The translations under genes and the position numbers were made by a program. This document shows positions 6,429-12,130 of a DNA stretch of 12,130 bases, piece after piece. Position 1 is the stretch's first letter; each line of letters starts with the position of its first letter. The notes beneath the pieces are model-generated. The model had not been told where the DNA came from. It saw nothing but the letters and a program-made list of their open reading frames with translations, and made no database searches. Source of the DNA: Clostridia bacterium (lineage in GTDB: Bacteria; Bacillota; DSM-521; Neomoorellales; Neomoorellaceae); assembly GCA_030445875.1 (NCBI GenBank), contig JASUSX010000034.1, forward strand, positions 1 through 12,130, given 5' to 3'.

Positions 6429-7430
6429 TTAGATTTCCAGGGCCCCTATTAAATCCCTGATATCTGCCAGTCCTTGGTCCAGAAGGTAGTCTTCCAGGCC
6501 CGCGATGATCGCCATCAAGGCCCCGGGGTTAACCAGGCTGGCCGTCCCCACGGCTACGGCGGTGGCGCCGGCTAGCAAAAATTCAATGGCATCACGGGCG
6601 GTCATAATCCCGCCCATACCAATTAATGGCACCTTAACCGTCCGGGCTACCCGCCAGACATTATACAGGGCCACGGGTTTAACAGCCGGTCCGCTCAAGC
6701 CTCCCACTACACTGGCCAGGGCCGGTCGGCGGGTATCAATATCAATGGCCATACCCTGGAGGGTATTGATCAGGGAAAGGGCGTCCGCGCCAGCCTCGAC
6801 GACCGCCCTGGCCACTACCGTGATGTCGGTGACATTGGGCGTCAGCTTGACTATCACGGGCAGAGGGGTATTTCCTTTAACCGCCGCCGTGACCCTGGCG
6901 GCCATAGCCGGTACCGTGCCAAAAACAATCCCGCCCTCCCGGACATTGGGGCAGGAGATGTTCACCTCCAGGGCATCAACACCTGCGGCTTCGCTCAAGC
7001 GGGCGGCCAGCTCAGCGTACTCACCGATTGTCCGGCCGGCAATGTTTACAATGAGGGGCGGCGTAAACTGGCGTAAATAGGGTAGTTTCTCGCGGATAAA
7101 TACCTCCAGGCCCGGGTTTTGCAGGCCTATGGAGTTGAGTAACCCGCTGTAGGTTTCTGTCAGGCGCGGCGGCGGGTTGCCGGGGGTGGGGTGCAGGGTA
7201 ATGGTCTTGACCACTATGGCCCCCAGACGGTTGAGTTCCACAAAGGGGGCGTATTCCGCGCCAAAGCCAAAGGTGCCGGAAGCCGGCAGCACCGGGTTTG
7301 CTAACCTTAAGCCGGCTATCTCTACAGCAAGGTTAACCCCCGGCGCGGTTTCCTGGTGGTGGGGATTAAATGGCACCCCTCCAGCCTGACCCTTAAGGTT
7401 GACTGCAGGCCTGTTACCTGCCTGCTCCAC
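6429..7430 (-). CDS. pyrD: Dihydroorotate dehydrogenase, class 1B catalytic subunit
   Basis: FMN subunit that oxidises dihydroorotate to orotate, passing electrons to PyrK and NAD+ (333 aa from GTG 7430). Motifs: [14 protein letters not shown] (44-57), Lys75, [12 protein letters not shown] (96-107), NISCPN with active-site Cys160, [26 protein letters not shown] and AVGTASL. The GTG at 7430 lies 2 bases after the pyrK stop with GGGAGG (7438-7443) 7 bases upstream. A longer frame to 7649 is only the shadow of pyrK. The family core begins near NLAVEI, so this start leaves about 32 extra N-terminal residues. A GTG at 7376 would shorten this but has its SD directly abutting. Location between pyrK and pyrE supports a role in UMP synthesis. 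Confidence 0.95.
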   Translation of the reverse strand: MEQAGNRPAVNLKGQAGGVPFNPHHQETAPGVNLAVEIAGLRLANPVLPASGTFGFGAEYAPFVELNRLGAIVVKTITLHPTPGNPPPRLTETYSGLLNSIGLQNPGLEVFIREKLPYLRQFTPPLIVNIAGRTIGEYAELAARLSEAAGVDALEVNISCPNVREGGIVFGTVPAMAARVTAAVKGNTPLPVIVKLTPNVTDITVVARAVVEAGADALSLINTLQGMAIDIDTRRPALASVVGGLSGPAVKPVALYNVWRVARTVKVPLIGMGGIMTARDAIEFLLAGATAVAVGTASLVNPGALMAIIAGLEDYLLDQGLADIRDLIGALEI

Positions 7431-7432
7431 GG

Positions 7433-8224
7433 CTAGCCCTCCCATTCCACGGCAGCGGCGTCGAAAACGGGGCCGCCCGTGCAAACATTTTCGTAATACC
7501 TGTTGCCCGTAGTATCGCGCAGGGTTGTCACGCAGCCGCGGCAGGCCCCCAGGCCACAGGCCATCCGCTCTTCCAGGGATACCTCGGCCGGGATATCGTA
7601 CCGGGCAGCCAAGTGGGCGAACTCCGCCAGCTCTTCCCTCGGGCCGCAAGCGTAGGCGCGTTCATAGCGCCTCTCTTTTAAGTATTGTTCCCAGAGTTTC
7701 GTTACCGGGCCCCGGAAACCGGCGCTGCCGTCATCAGTGGCCAGGAGTAGATTAACTCCCATGGCCTGCAGGGTTTCCCGCTGGTACAGCCGTTCCCTGT
7801 CCCGGGCGCCGTAGAAAAAATCAACCTGGTTACCATTTTCCAGCGCCTGCCGGGCAATAAAAAGCAAGGGAACAATACCCAGCCCCCCTGCAACTAAAGC
7901 AATCCTTTTATTCGTCGTTAAAGTAAAACCCCGGCCCAACGGTCCCAAAATATCGATTCTACTCCCTGCCTGTTGCCGGGCTAACCAGGCAGTCCCCCGA
8001 CCCCTTACCTGGTATAGAAAAACTAATCCCCCCCCGTCGCCTATGTCGTGGATGCTTAAAGGGCGCCTCAACAGCGGATCCAGCGTCTCGGAACAACGTA
8101 CATGGACAAATTGCCCCGGCCTGGCTATCTCTGCAATGGTGGGGGCCTGCAGGCGTAATAAGTAAACATCTGCCCCCACGCGGCAGGAAGCCAGCACCTC
8201 AGCTTCCAGGTTTTGAATCAACAC
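7433..8224 (-). CDS. pyrK: Dihydroorotate dehydrogenase B electron-transfer subunit
   Basis: FAD/[2Fe-2S] subunit of class 1B dihydroorotate dehydrogenase, linking PyrD to NAD+ (263 aa from GTG 8224). In the longer 276-residue frame, RRPLS (66-70) binds flavin, GGLGIVP (126-132) is the nucleotide loop, ACGPRE (205-210) is in the NAD domain, and Cys236, Cys241, Cys244 and Cys261 hold the cluster (CGLGACRGC, then VCTGG). I prefer GTG 8224 because AAAGG (8231-8235) lies 6 bases upstream and the length then matches known PyrK. GTG 8263 is the longest alternative and GTG 8230 another. It is the first gene after the Moco-operon terminator and 2 bases before pyrD. It needs its own promoter, for which I see only a TAAAAT -10-like string near 8250. 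Confidence 0.94.
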   Translation of the reverse strand: MLIQNLEAEVLASCRVGADVYLLRLQAPTIAEIARPGQFVHVRCSETLDPLLRRPLSIHDIGDGGGLVFLYQVRGRGTAWLARQQAGSRIDILGPLGRGFTLTTNKRIALVAGGLGIVPLLFIARQALENGNQVDFFYGARDRERLYQRETLQAMGVNLLLATDDGSAGFRGPVTKLWEQYLKERRYERAYACGPREELAEFAHLAARYDIPAEVSLEERMACGLGACRGCVTTLRDTTGNRYYENVCTGGPVFDAAAVEWEG

Positions 8225-8284
8225 TTTCACCCTTTGCACAAAAATCTTTATTTTATTCGACACTGCCGCCAGTTTTCCTGCATG

Positions 8285-8322
8285 AAAAAGCCCTAACGTT
8301 TGAAAAAAGCGTTAGGGTTTTT
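8285..8322 (-). terminator. Intrinsic terminator ending the molybdenum-cofactor operon
   Basis: CCCTAACG (8291-8298) and CGTTAGGG (8310-8317) are exact inverted repeats around an A-rich loop of 11 bases. Five A (8285-8289) on one side and five T (8318-8322) on the other make it usable in both directions. On the minus strand it starts about 10 bases after the mogA stop. All nearby genes are on that strand, so its job is to end the moeA-to-mogA transcript before pyrK. Confidence 0.88.
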
Positions 8323-8332
8323 CTTCTACCCC

Positions 8333-8821
8333 TTACGGCTGGCCGCACTCGCCGGCTTCGCCTTTAAGGATAGCCAGGCCGTGGGGCAGGGCCGGGAGGA
8401 TGGCCGCCAGGTTTTCCCGCACGCCCCGGGGGCTGCCGGGCAGGTTGACGATCAGGCTTCTCCCCCGGATGCCGGCGATGGCCCGCGAGAGCATGGCGTG
8501 GGGTGTCGCCTGGAGGCTTACAGCCCGCATGGCCTCCGGCAGGCCCGGCACCTCCCTTTCGATGACATCCCGGGTGGCCTCGGGGGTCACATCCCGGGGG
8601 CTGAAGCCGGTCCCGCCGGTCGTTAGGATCAGGTCTGCTTTTACCACATCGCAAAACTCCCGGAGTTTCGCGGCCAGGAGGTGGCGCTCGTCAGGAACAA
8701 CCTCATAAGCCACCACTTCGCCCAGCCCGGCCACCATCTCCCGGATGACAGCCGCGCTCTTATCCTCCCGTTCCCCCCGGGCTCCCTTATCACTGGCCGT
8801 GAGGATGGCAACGCGGATCAC
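8333..8821 (-). CDS. mogA: Molybdopterin adenylyltransferase, MogA/MoaB family
   Basis: Activates molybdopterin by adenylylation before molybdate insertion by MoeA (162 aa). Motifs: VAILTASDKGARGERED (4-20), the MPT-binding LILTTGGTGFSPRDVTPEAT (64-83, with Asp77 and Glu81), and LPGSPRG (127-133). The length matches MogA/MoaB proteins. The start is GTG 8821, which overlaps the stop of the MOSC gene by four bases (GTGA), so the two are probably translationally coupled. It is the last gene of the unit, followed by a terminator. MoaB and MogA are hard to separate by sequence; absence of another copy in view and the context favour the MogA role. Confidence 0.93.
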   Translation of the reverse strand: MIRVAILTASDKGARGEREDKSAAVIREMVAGLGEVVAYEVVPDERHLLAAKLREFCDVVKADLILTTGGTGFSPRDVTPEATRDVIEREVPGLPEAMRAVSLQATPHAMLSRAIAGIRGRSLIVNLPGSPRGVRENLAAILPALPHGLAILKGEAGECGQP

Positions 8822-9321
8822 GAGGCCTTCACCCCTTCGTCACTAGCCTTCTGCTGGCCTGGGCCGTAGCCCGGCTTTCCGTTCCCTGCAGCTACCGCCT
8901 CAATAGGATCGCCCACCTGGACCTGCCCGCCCTCCAGGACAGCTACGAAGATGCCTTCGCGGGGCATGACACAGTCGCCGGCCTGCTGGTAAATGGCGCA
9001 ACGGCTATGGCACTGCTTGCCGATCTGGGTCACCTCGGCCAGGACCTGGTCGCCAATCCTCAGTTTCGTGCCCACCGGCAGGGATACCAGGTCAATGCCT
9101 TCCGTGGTCAGGTTCTCGGCAAAGTCGCCCGGCCCTACCTTTAAGCCTTTGGCCTGCATTTTGGCGATGCTTTCCAGGGCCAGCAGGCTCACCTGGCGGT
9201 GCCAGGGCCCGGCGTGGGCGTCGCCCTCCAGGCCGTGGTTTTTGATCAGCATGCAGCGGTTGACATTCTTCTTGCGTTCCCCTTTATGCGCCGACGTGCA
9301 GACAGCTACGATCCGTCCCAT
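8818..9321 (-). CDS. MOSC domain-containing protein in Moco operon
   Basis: Small stand-alone MOSC protein (167 aa), the fold shared with the C-terminus of Moco sulfurase and with YiiM-like proteins. It probably binds molybdenum cofactor or handles its sulfur. Seen: [20 protein letters not shown] (29-48), [14 protein letters not shown] (65-78), and a Cys-rich stretch [20 protein letters not shown] (101-120) with Cys104, Cys108 and Cys117. In the family, a conserved Cys in this region is thought to carry persulfide sulfur. ATG 9321 has a GGGAGGGGG site (9330s) upstream. The gene overlaps moaC by 16 bases and mogA by 4. The residues after about 145 ([22 protein letters not shown]) look like a disordered tail. 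Its exact reaction is not established. Confidence 0.88.
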   Translation of the reverse strand: MGRIVAVCTSAHKGERKKNVNRCMLIKNHGLEGDAHAGPWHRQVSLLALESIAKMQAKGLKVGPGDFAENLTTEGIDLVSLPVGTKLRIGDQVLAEVTQIGKQCHSRCAIYQQAGDCVMPREGIFVAVLEGGQVQVGDPIEAVAAGNGKPGYGPGQQKASDEGVKAS

Positions 9322-9809
9322 GGTTCTTCCCCCTCCCTTTGGAAATGGCCGCTCCGGCCACCGCTTTTTTCTATCAGGCGGATGTTATCGATAACCATAC
9401 CTCGCTCCACGGCCTTGCACATGTCGTAGATGGCCAGGGCGGCCACGCTGACCGCCGTCAGGGCTTCCATTTCCACCCCGGTCTGGCCGGTGGTCTTCAC
9501 CCGGGCCTCGATTTCTATTGCCCCGGCATCCCGGTCGGGACGGAAGTCAACACTGGCGGCGCTAATAGGCAACGGGTGGCAGAGGGGGATGAGGGTTCCC
9601 GTGCTCTTAGCAGCCATAATGCCGGCCACCCGGGCTACCGCCAGGACGTCGCCCTTGGGCACCTGCCCCTCCAGGATGAGGTCCAGGGTACCTTTATTCA
9701 TCAGCACCCGGCCGCGGGCGACGGCCACCCGTTCGGTGACGGCCTTGGCGCCTACATCTACCATATGTGCCTGGCCCTTTGTATCAAGGTGGGTAAGATT
9801 ATTACTCAT
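9306..9809 (-). CDS. moaC: Cyclic pyranopterin monophosphate synthase
   Basis: With MoaA it converts GTP into cyclic pyranopterin monophosphate; MoaC rearranges the MoaA product (167 aa). Motifs: [20 protein letters not shown] (7-26), [20 protein letters not shown] (52-71), LCHPL with His78, [20 protein letters not shown] (111-130) and CKA. Lys52, His78, Glu113, Glu115, Asp129 and Lys132 correspond to the conserved active-site set. ATG 9809 gives the usual N-terminus, although the ribosome binding site is weak: the best purine run, AGAGGGGTGAGA, lies more than 10 bases upstream. It follows moaA by 123 bases containing heptad array B and overlaps the MOSC gene by 16 bases. Confidence 0.96.
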   Translation of the reverse strand: MSNNLTHLDTKGQAHMVDVGAKAVTERVAVARGRVLMNKGTLDLILEGQVPKGDVLAVARVAGIMAAKSTGTLIPLCHPLPISAASVDFRPDRDAGAIEIEARVKTTGQTGVEMEALTAVSVAALAIYDMCKAVERGMVIDNIRLIEKSGGRSGHFQREGEEPWDGS

Positions 9810-9878
9810 AAGGAGAAGGATCTCACCCCTCTTTGAGCGTTATTCCCCTCGAAACCGGCTCAGCCTGCTCCTACCGCA

Positions 9879-9927
9879 GATTCCAACTTCTCACTTCCCG
9901 CTTCCCACCTCTCACATCTCACCTCCC
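9879..9927 (-). repeat. Purine-rich heptanucleotide repeat array B
   Basis: Seven exact-length 7-base units on the minus strand: GGGAGGT, GAGATGT, GAGAGGT, GGGAAGC, GGGAAGT, GAGAAGT, TGGAATC. It begins 5 bases after the moaA stop and fills much of the 123-base moaA-moaC gap. The last two units match the end of array C closely, so the arrays share a fixed 3' end. Here the purine-rich strand is the transcribed (mRNA-like) strand, the opposite of array A relative to its gene. Confidence 0.82.
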
Positions 9928-9932
9928 AGACA

Positions 9933-10904
9933 TCAGCCGCCGATCTGGGACATGACCCGGGGCTGGCGCCAGCCGGTTTCCATATGGTGTTCGGCCGGCT
10001 TCAGGGCCACTGCGCGGGCAAAGATGGCTGCCAGCTCGGCCGACGAAGCCCCGGACCTTAAAGGACCTTTGATGTCGATTTCCCCGTCCCAGTAAAGGCA
10101 GGGCCGGAGTTTCCCGTCAGCCGTCAGGCGCAGGCGATTGCAACGGTGGCAAAAATGGCTGGACATAGCGCTGATAAAACCGATGCTGCCCCGGCCGCCG
10201 GCTATCTTAAAGTTGACGGCCGGGCCGTTGGTGACCAGGTCCGGTAAGGGTTCCAGGGGGTAAACGCTGCTGACCCGGCTTTTTATTTCTTCCACGGCCA
10301 CATAGTCGGTAACCGTGGCTGCTGCGGCACCGATAGGCATCAGTTCAATAAAGCGTATATGGAGGGGCTCTTCCCTGGCCAGCCGGGCAAAGTCCAGGAC
10401 TTCGTCGTCATTAAAACCCCGGGTAATGACGACGTTGAGTTTCACCGGTGCCAGGCCCACGGCCAGGGCGGCACGGATGCCCTGCCAGACGCTGTTGATA
10501 TTACCCCGGCGGGTGATGTAGCGGTAACGGTCTTTCCGCAAGGTGTCCAGGCTGATGTTGACCCGGCTTAAACCGGCGTCTTTTAAGGGCCGGGCCAGCC
10601 CGCTTAAGAATATGCCGTTGGTGGTCAGGGAAAGCTCTTTAATGGCCGATAGGGAGGCCAGTTCCCGGACCAGGGTCACCATGTTTTTGCGCACCAGGGG
10701 TTCGCCGCCGGTGAGGCGGATACGGCTGATGCCGGCATCACCGGCCACCCGCGCCAGGGTAACAATCTCCTCCAGGCGCAAAATTTCCTGGTGGCTCTTT
10801 AAGGTCACCCCGGTGGCCGGCATACAGTAACGGCAGCGCAGGTTGCAGCGATCGGTAATGGCGATGCGCAGGTAGTTTATCTGGCGGCGAAAGGTATCTT
10901 CCAC
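9933..10904 (-). CDS. moaA: GTP 3',8-cyclase, radical SAM
   Basis: Radical-SAM enzyme that opens Moco synthesis by cyclising GTP (323 aa). Seen: YLRIAITDRCNLRCRYCMP with Cys20, Cys24 and Cys27 for the SAM cluster; TGGEPL (65-70); LTTNG (93-97); SRVNISLDTL (113-122); and a second-cluster set Cys252, Cys255 and Cys269 (FCHRCNRLRL, then LRPCL) that binds the substrate-side [4Fe-4S]. The chain ends in the conserved Gly-Gly. I chose GTG 10904 because GAGGGG (10911-10916) lies 6 bases upstream and the N-terminus then has normal family length. A TTG at 10943 would add 13 residues partly encoded by repeat array C. It follows moeA directly and precedes moaC. Confidence 0.96.
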   Translation of the reverse strand: MEDTFRRQINYLRIAITDRCNLRCRYCMPATGVTLKSHQEILRLEEIVTLARVAGDAGISRIRLTGGEPLVRKNMVTLVRELASLSAIKELSLTTNGIFLSGLARPLKDAGLSRVNISLDTLRKDRYRYITRRGNINSVWQGIRAALAVGLAPVKLNVVITRGFNDDEVLDFARLAREEPLHIRFIELMPIGAAAATVTDYVAVEEIKSRVSSVYPLEPLPDLVTNGPAVNFKIAGGRGSIGFISAMSSHFCHRCNRLRLTADGKLRPCLYWDGEIDIKGPLRSGASSAELAAIFARAVALKPAEHHMETGWRQPRVMSQIGG

Positions 10905-10910
10905 CCGCTT

Positions 10911-10916
10911 CCCCTC
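10911..10916 (-). promoter_or_regulatory. Ribosome binding site that decides the moaA start
   Basis: GAGGGG lies six bases before GTG 10904. A second purine block, GGAGG at 10921-10925, is 16 bases from it. Neither precedes the upstream TTG at 10943, which is why the shorter MoaA is favoured. Confidence 0.6.
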
Positions 10917-10939
10917 TTTTCCTCCGGAAATAGCTCCTC

Positions 10940-12130
10940 TCAAGATTGCAACTTCTTACTTCCTGTCTCTGACCTCCGTAATAGGTACACCGTTACTACC
11001 TGGCCGGCGGCAAAGCCCTCGGCCAGGCGCGGCACTACTACAATGCCGTCGGCCCGGGCCAGGGCCATAATGGTAGCGGCGCCGCGGGAAACAGGGGTTG
11101 CCACCAGCCGCTCACCTTCTTTCTCCAGGCGCACCCGGACGAACTCTTCCCGGCCCAGGGGGGAGTGAATTTTGCGGGCGAGGACGGCCTGCACCCGCTC
11201 CCGCCGGGGCGGTTCCAGCCCCTGGCGATAGTAGACGATGGGCCGGGCAAAGAGGTCGGCGCACAGGGCGGCCGAGACCGGGTAGCCCGGCACCCCGATT
11301 ACCGGTTTACCACGGACTATACCCAGGATTACCGGTTTACCGGGCCGGGTGGCTACCCCGTGGGTCAGGACCTGCCCCATCTCCCCCACCAGACGGGCGG
11401 TGTAATCCTCCCGGCCGGCCGAGGAACCGGCATTAATCAGGACCAGGTCGCCGGCCGCCAGGGCCTGCTCCAAGCGTTCCTTTAGCAGCTGGTAGTCATC
11501 GGGGGTAATGGGGAAAACCAGCGGCTCGCCCCCCCACTGGCTGACCAGACCAGCCAGCATGGTGCTGTTAGACTCCAGGATCTCGCCGGGGGCCGGGTTA
11601 GAGGTGGGCGGCACCAGCTCTGTCCCGGTGGGCAGGATGGCTACCCGCGGCCGCGGTCGCACGGCTATCCGGGTTACCCCGGCTGAAAGCAAGCCGCCCA
11701 GTTCATAAGGGGAAAGGGCATGGTGGGCCGGCACCAGCAACTCGCCGGCGGTGATATCCTCCCCCACGGGCCGGACATGCTGGCCTGGAACGGCCGCGCG
11801 ACCGATAACAGCCGTGGCCTTGTCCTTAAAGACAACCTCTTCGATCATCACAACGGCGTCAAAACCTTCCGGCAGGGGGTCGCCGGTATCGACCACCACT
11901 GCCTCCCGGCCCAGGGCCAGCTCCAGGGGCTTCCCCTCGCTGGCGCCGAAGGTCCTCTCCGCCCGGACGGCTATCCCGTCCATGGCTGCCGCCGGGTAAT
12001 GGGGGGAAGAGATGGCCGCGTAGACCGGCGCGGCCGTGACCCGGCCCAGGGCGTTTACTACGTCTATTTCTTCAGCCGGTAATTGGGCCAGGTAACCGGC
12101 AGCCCGCAGGGCGGCCAGGAACTCCTCCAG
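10940..12130 (-). CDS. moeA: Molybdopterin molybdenumtransferase (MoeA family), 5' end cut by window
   Basis: Inserts molybdate into adenylylated molybdopterin. The frame is open from base 12130 (LEEFLAALRAAGYLAQLP...) through 396 residues to a TGA at 10940, so little more than the first residues are missing. Motifs: SSPHYPAAAMDGIAVRA near residue 45-60, PVGEDI, PRVAILPTGTELV, INAGSSAGREDYTA, RPGKPVILG and IGVPGYPVSA. The usual MoeA versions of three of these are PPFDNSAMDGYA, GGVSxGDxD and GLPGNPVSA, so this belongs to a divergent clostridial-type MoeA subgroup. Some members of that subgroup carry an extra C-terminal binding-protein-like domain; this one does not. The final 12 or so residues (RRSETGSKKLQS) are encoded by heptad array C. 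The ATG at 11983 is internal (AAAMDGIA). Confidence 0.93.
   Translation of the reverse strand: MEEFLAALRAAGYLAQLPAEEIDVVNALGRVTAAPVYAAISSPHYPAAAMDGIAVRAERTFGASEGKPLELALGREAVVVDTGDPLPEGFDAVVMIEEVVFKDKATAVIGRAAVPGQHVRPVGEDITAGELLVPAHHALSPYELGGLLSAGVTRIAVRPRPRVAILPTGTELVPPTSNPAPGEILESNSTMLAGLVSQWGGEPLVFPITPDDYQLLKERLEQALAAGDLVLINAGSSAGREDYTARLVGEMGQVLTHGVATRPGKPVILGIVRGKPVIGVPGYPVSAALCADLFARPIVYYRQGLEPPRRERVQAVLARKIHSPLGREEFVRVRLEKEGERLVATPVSRGAATIMALARADGIVVVPRLAEGFAAGQVVTVYLLRRSETGSKKLQS
10944..10978 (-). repeat. Heptanucleotide repeat array C, inside the moeA 3' end
   Basis: Five 7-base units on the minus strand: CGGAGGT, CAGAGAC, AGGAAGT, AAGAAGT, TGCAATC, followed by TTGA. It is more diverged than array B but its last units align with those of B (GAGAAGT, TGGAATC). 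Unlike the other arrays it is translated: it supplies the C-terminal residues of MoeA and runs to within one base of its stop codon. Confidence 0.65.

Noticed and set aside
7431..7649. The upstream part of the long 406-residue frame leading into pyrD
   Set aside because: It lies within pyrK in another frame, has an Arg/Gly/Pro-rich shadow composition and no homology; pyrD starts at 7430.
8225..8290. A PyrR-binding attenuator before pyrK
   Set aside because: The only hairpin is the mogA terminator; no PyrR-type binding loop or alternative antiterminator could be seen in this short leader.
11098..11436. Plus-strand open frames opposite moeA and other genes
   Set aside because: They are Pro/Arg/Gly-rich antisense shadows typical of GC-rich genes, with no recognisable domains or ribosome binding sites.

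Overview
The window looks like chromosomal DNA of a GC-rich, thermophilic, anaerobic Firmicute. A Moorella-type acetogen is my best guess. This rests on the style of the proteins (Thermus-family PyrE with a Cys-rich tail, class 1B PyrD with PyrK, a Moco cluster with a small MOSC protein), strong GGAGG-type ribosome binding sites and frequent GTG/TTG starts. No database was searched. Every supported gene lies on the minus strand, so the biological order runs from base 12130 down to base 1.

Molybdenum-cofactor operon (12130 to 8333): moeA (5' end outside the window), moaA, moaC, a MOSC-domain gene and mogA. The last three overlap one another. MoaA and MoaC make cyclic pyranopterin monophosphate, MogA adenylylates molybdopterin, MoeA inserts molybdate, and the MOSC protein probably handles sulfur or finished cofactor. 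A hairpin terminator (about 8285-8322) closes the unit.

Pyrimidine operon (8224 to 5823): pyrK, pyrD, pyrE, with gaps of 2 and 18 bases. These encode the NAD-linked class 1B dihydroorotate dehydrogenase and orotate phosphoribosyltransferase.

Gene graveyard (about 5822 to 4940): a middle fragment of an Atz/Trz-type amidohydrolase and a C-terminal fragment of a xanthine-dehydrogenase-type FAD subunit. They are separated by a textbook terminator and smaller inverted repeats.

Second PyrK-PyrD pair (4904 to 3178): a paralogous reductase and class 1B dehydrogenase joined by a TAATG overlap. Its neighbours, two remnants of heterocycle-degradation genes, suggest a catabolic origin rather than UMP synthesis; this is inference.

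Transport block (2995 to 1): a GntR/FCD regulator with a candidate promoter and operator, a Liv-type lipoprotein binding protein and a LivH-type permease that runs off the window. A perfect 10-bp hairpin separates the last two.

Three arrays of a degenerate purine-rich 7-base repeat sit at gene junctions (2156-2197, 9879-9927, 10944-10978). One of them encodes the C-terminal tail of MoeA. I see no convincing wholly new system. The second PyrK-PyrD pair with its remnants and the heptad arrays are the observations most worth following.
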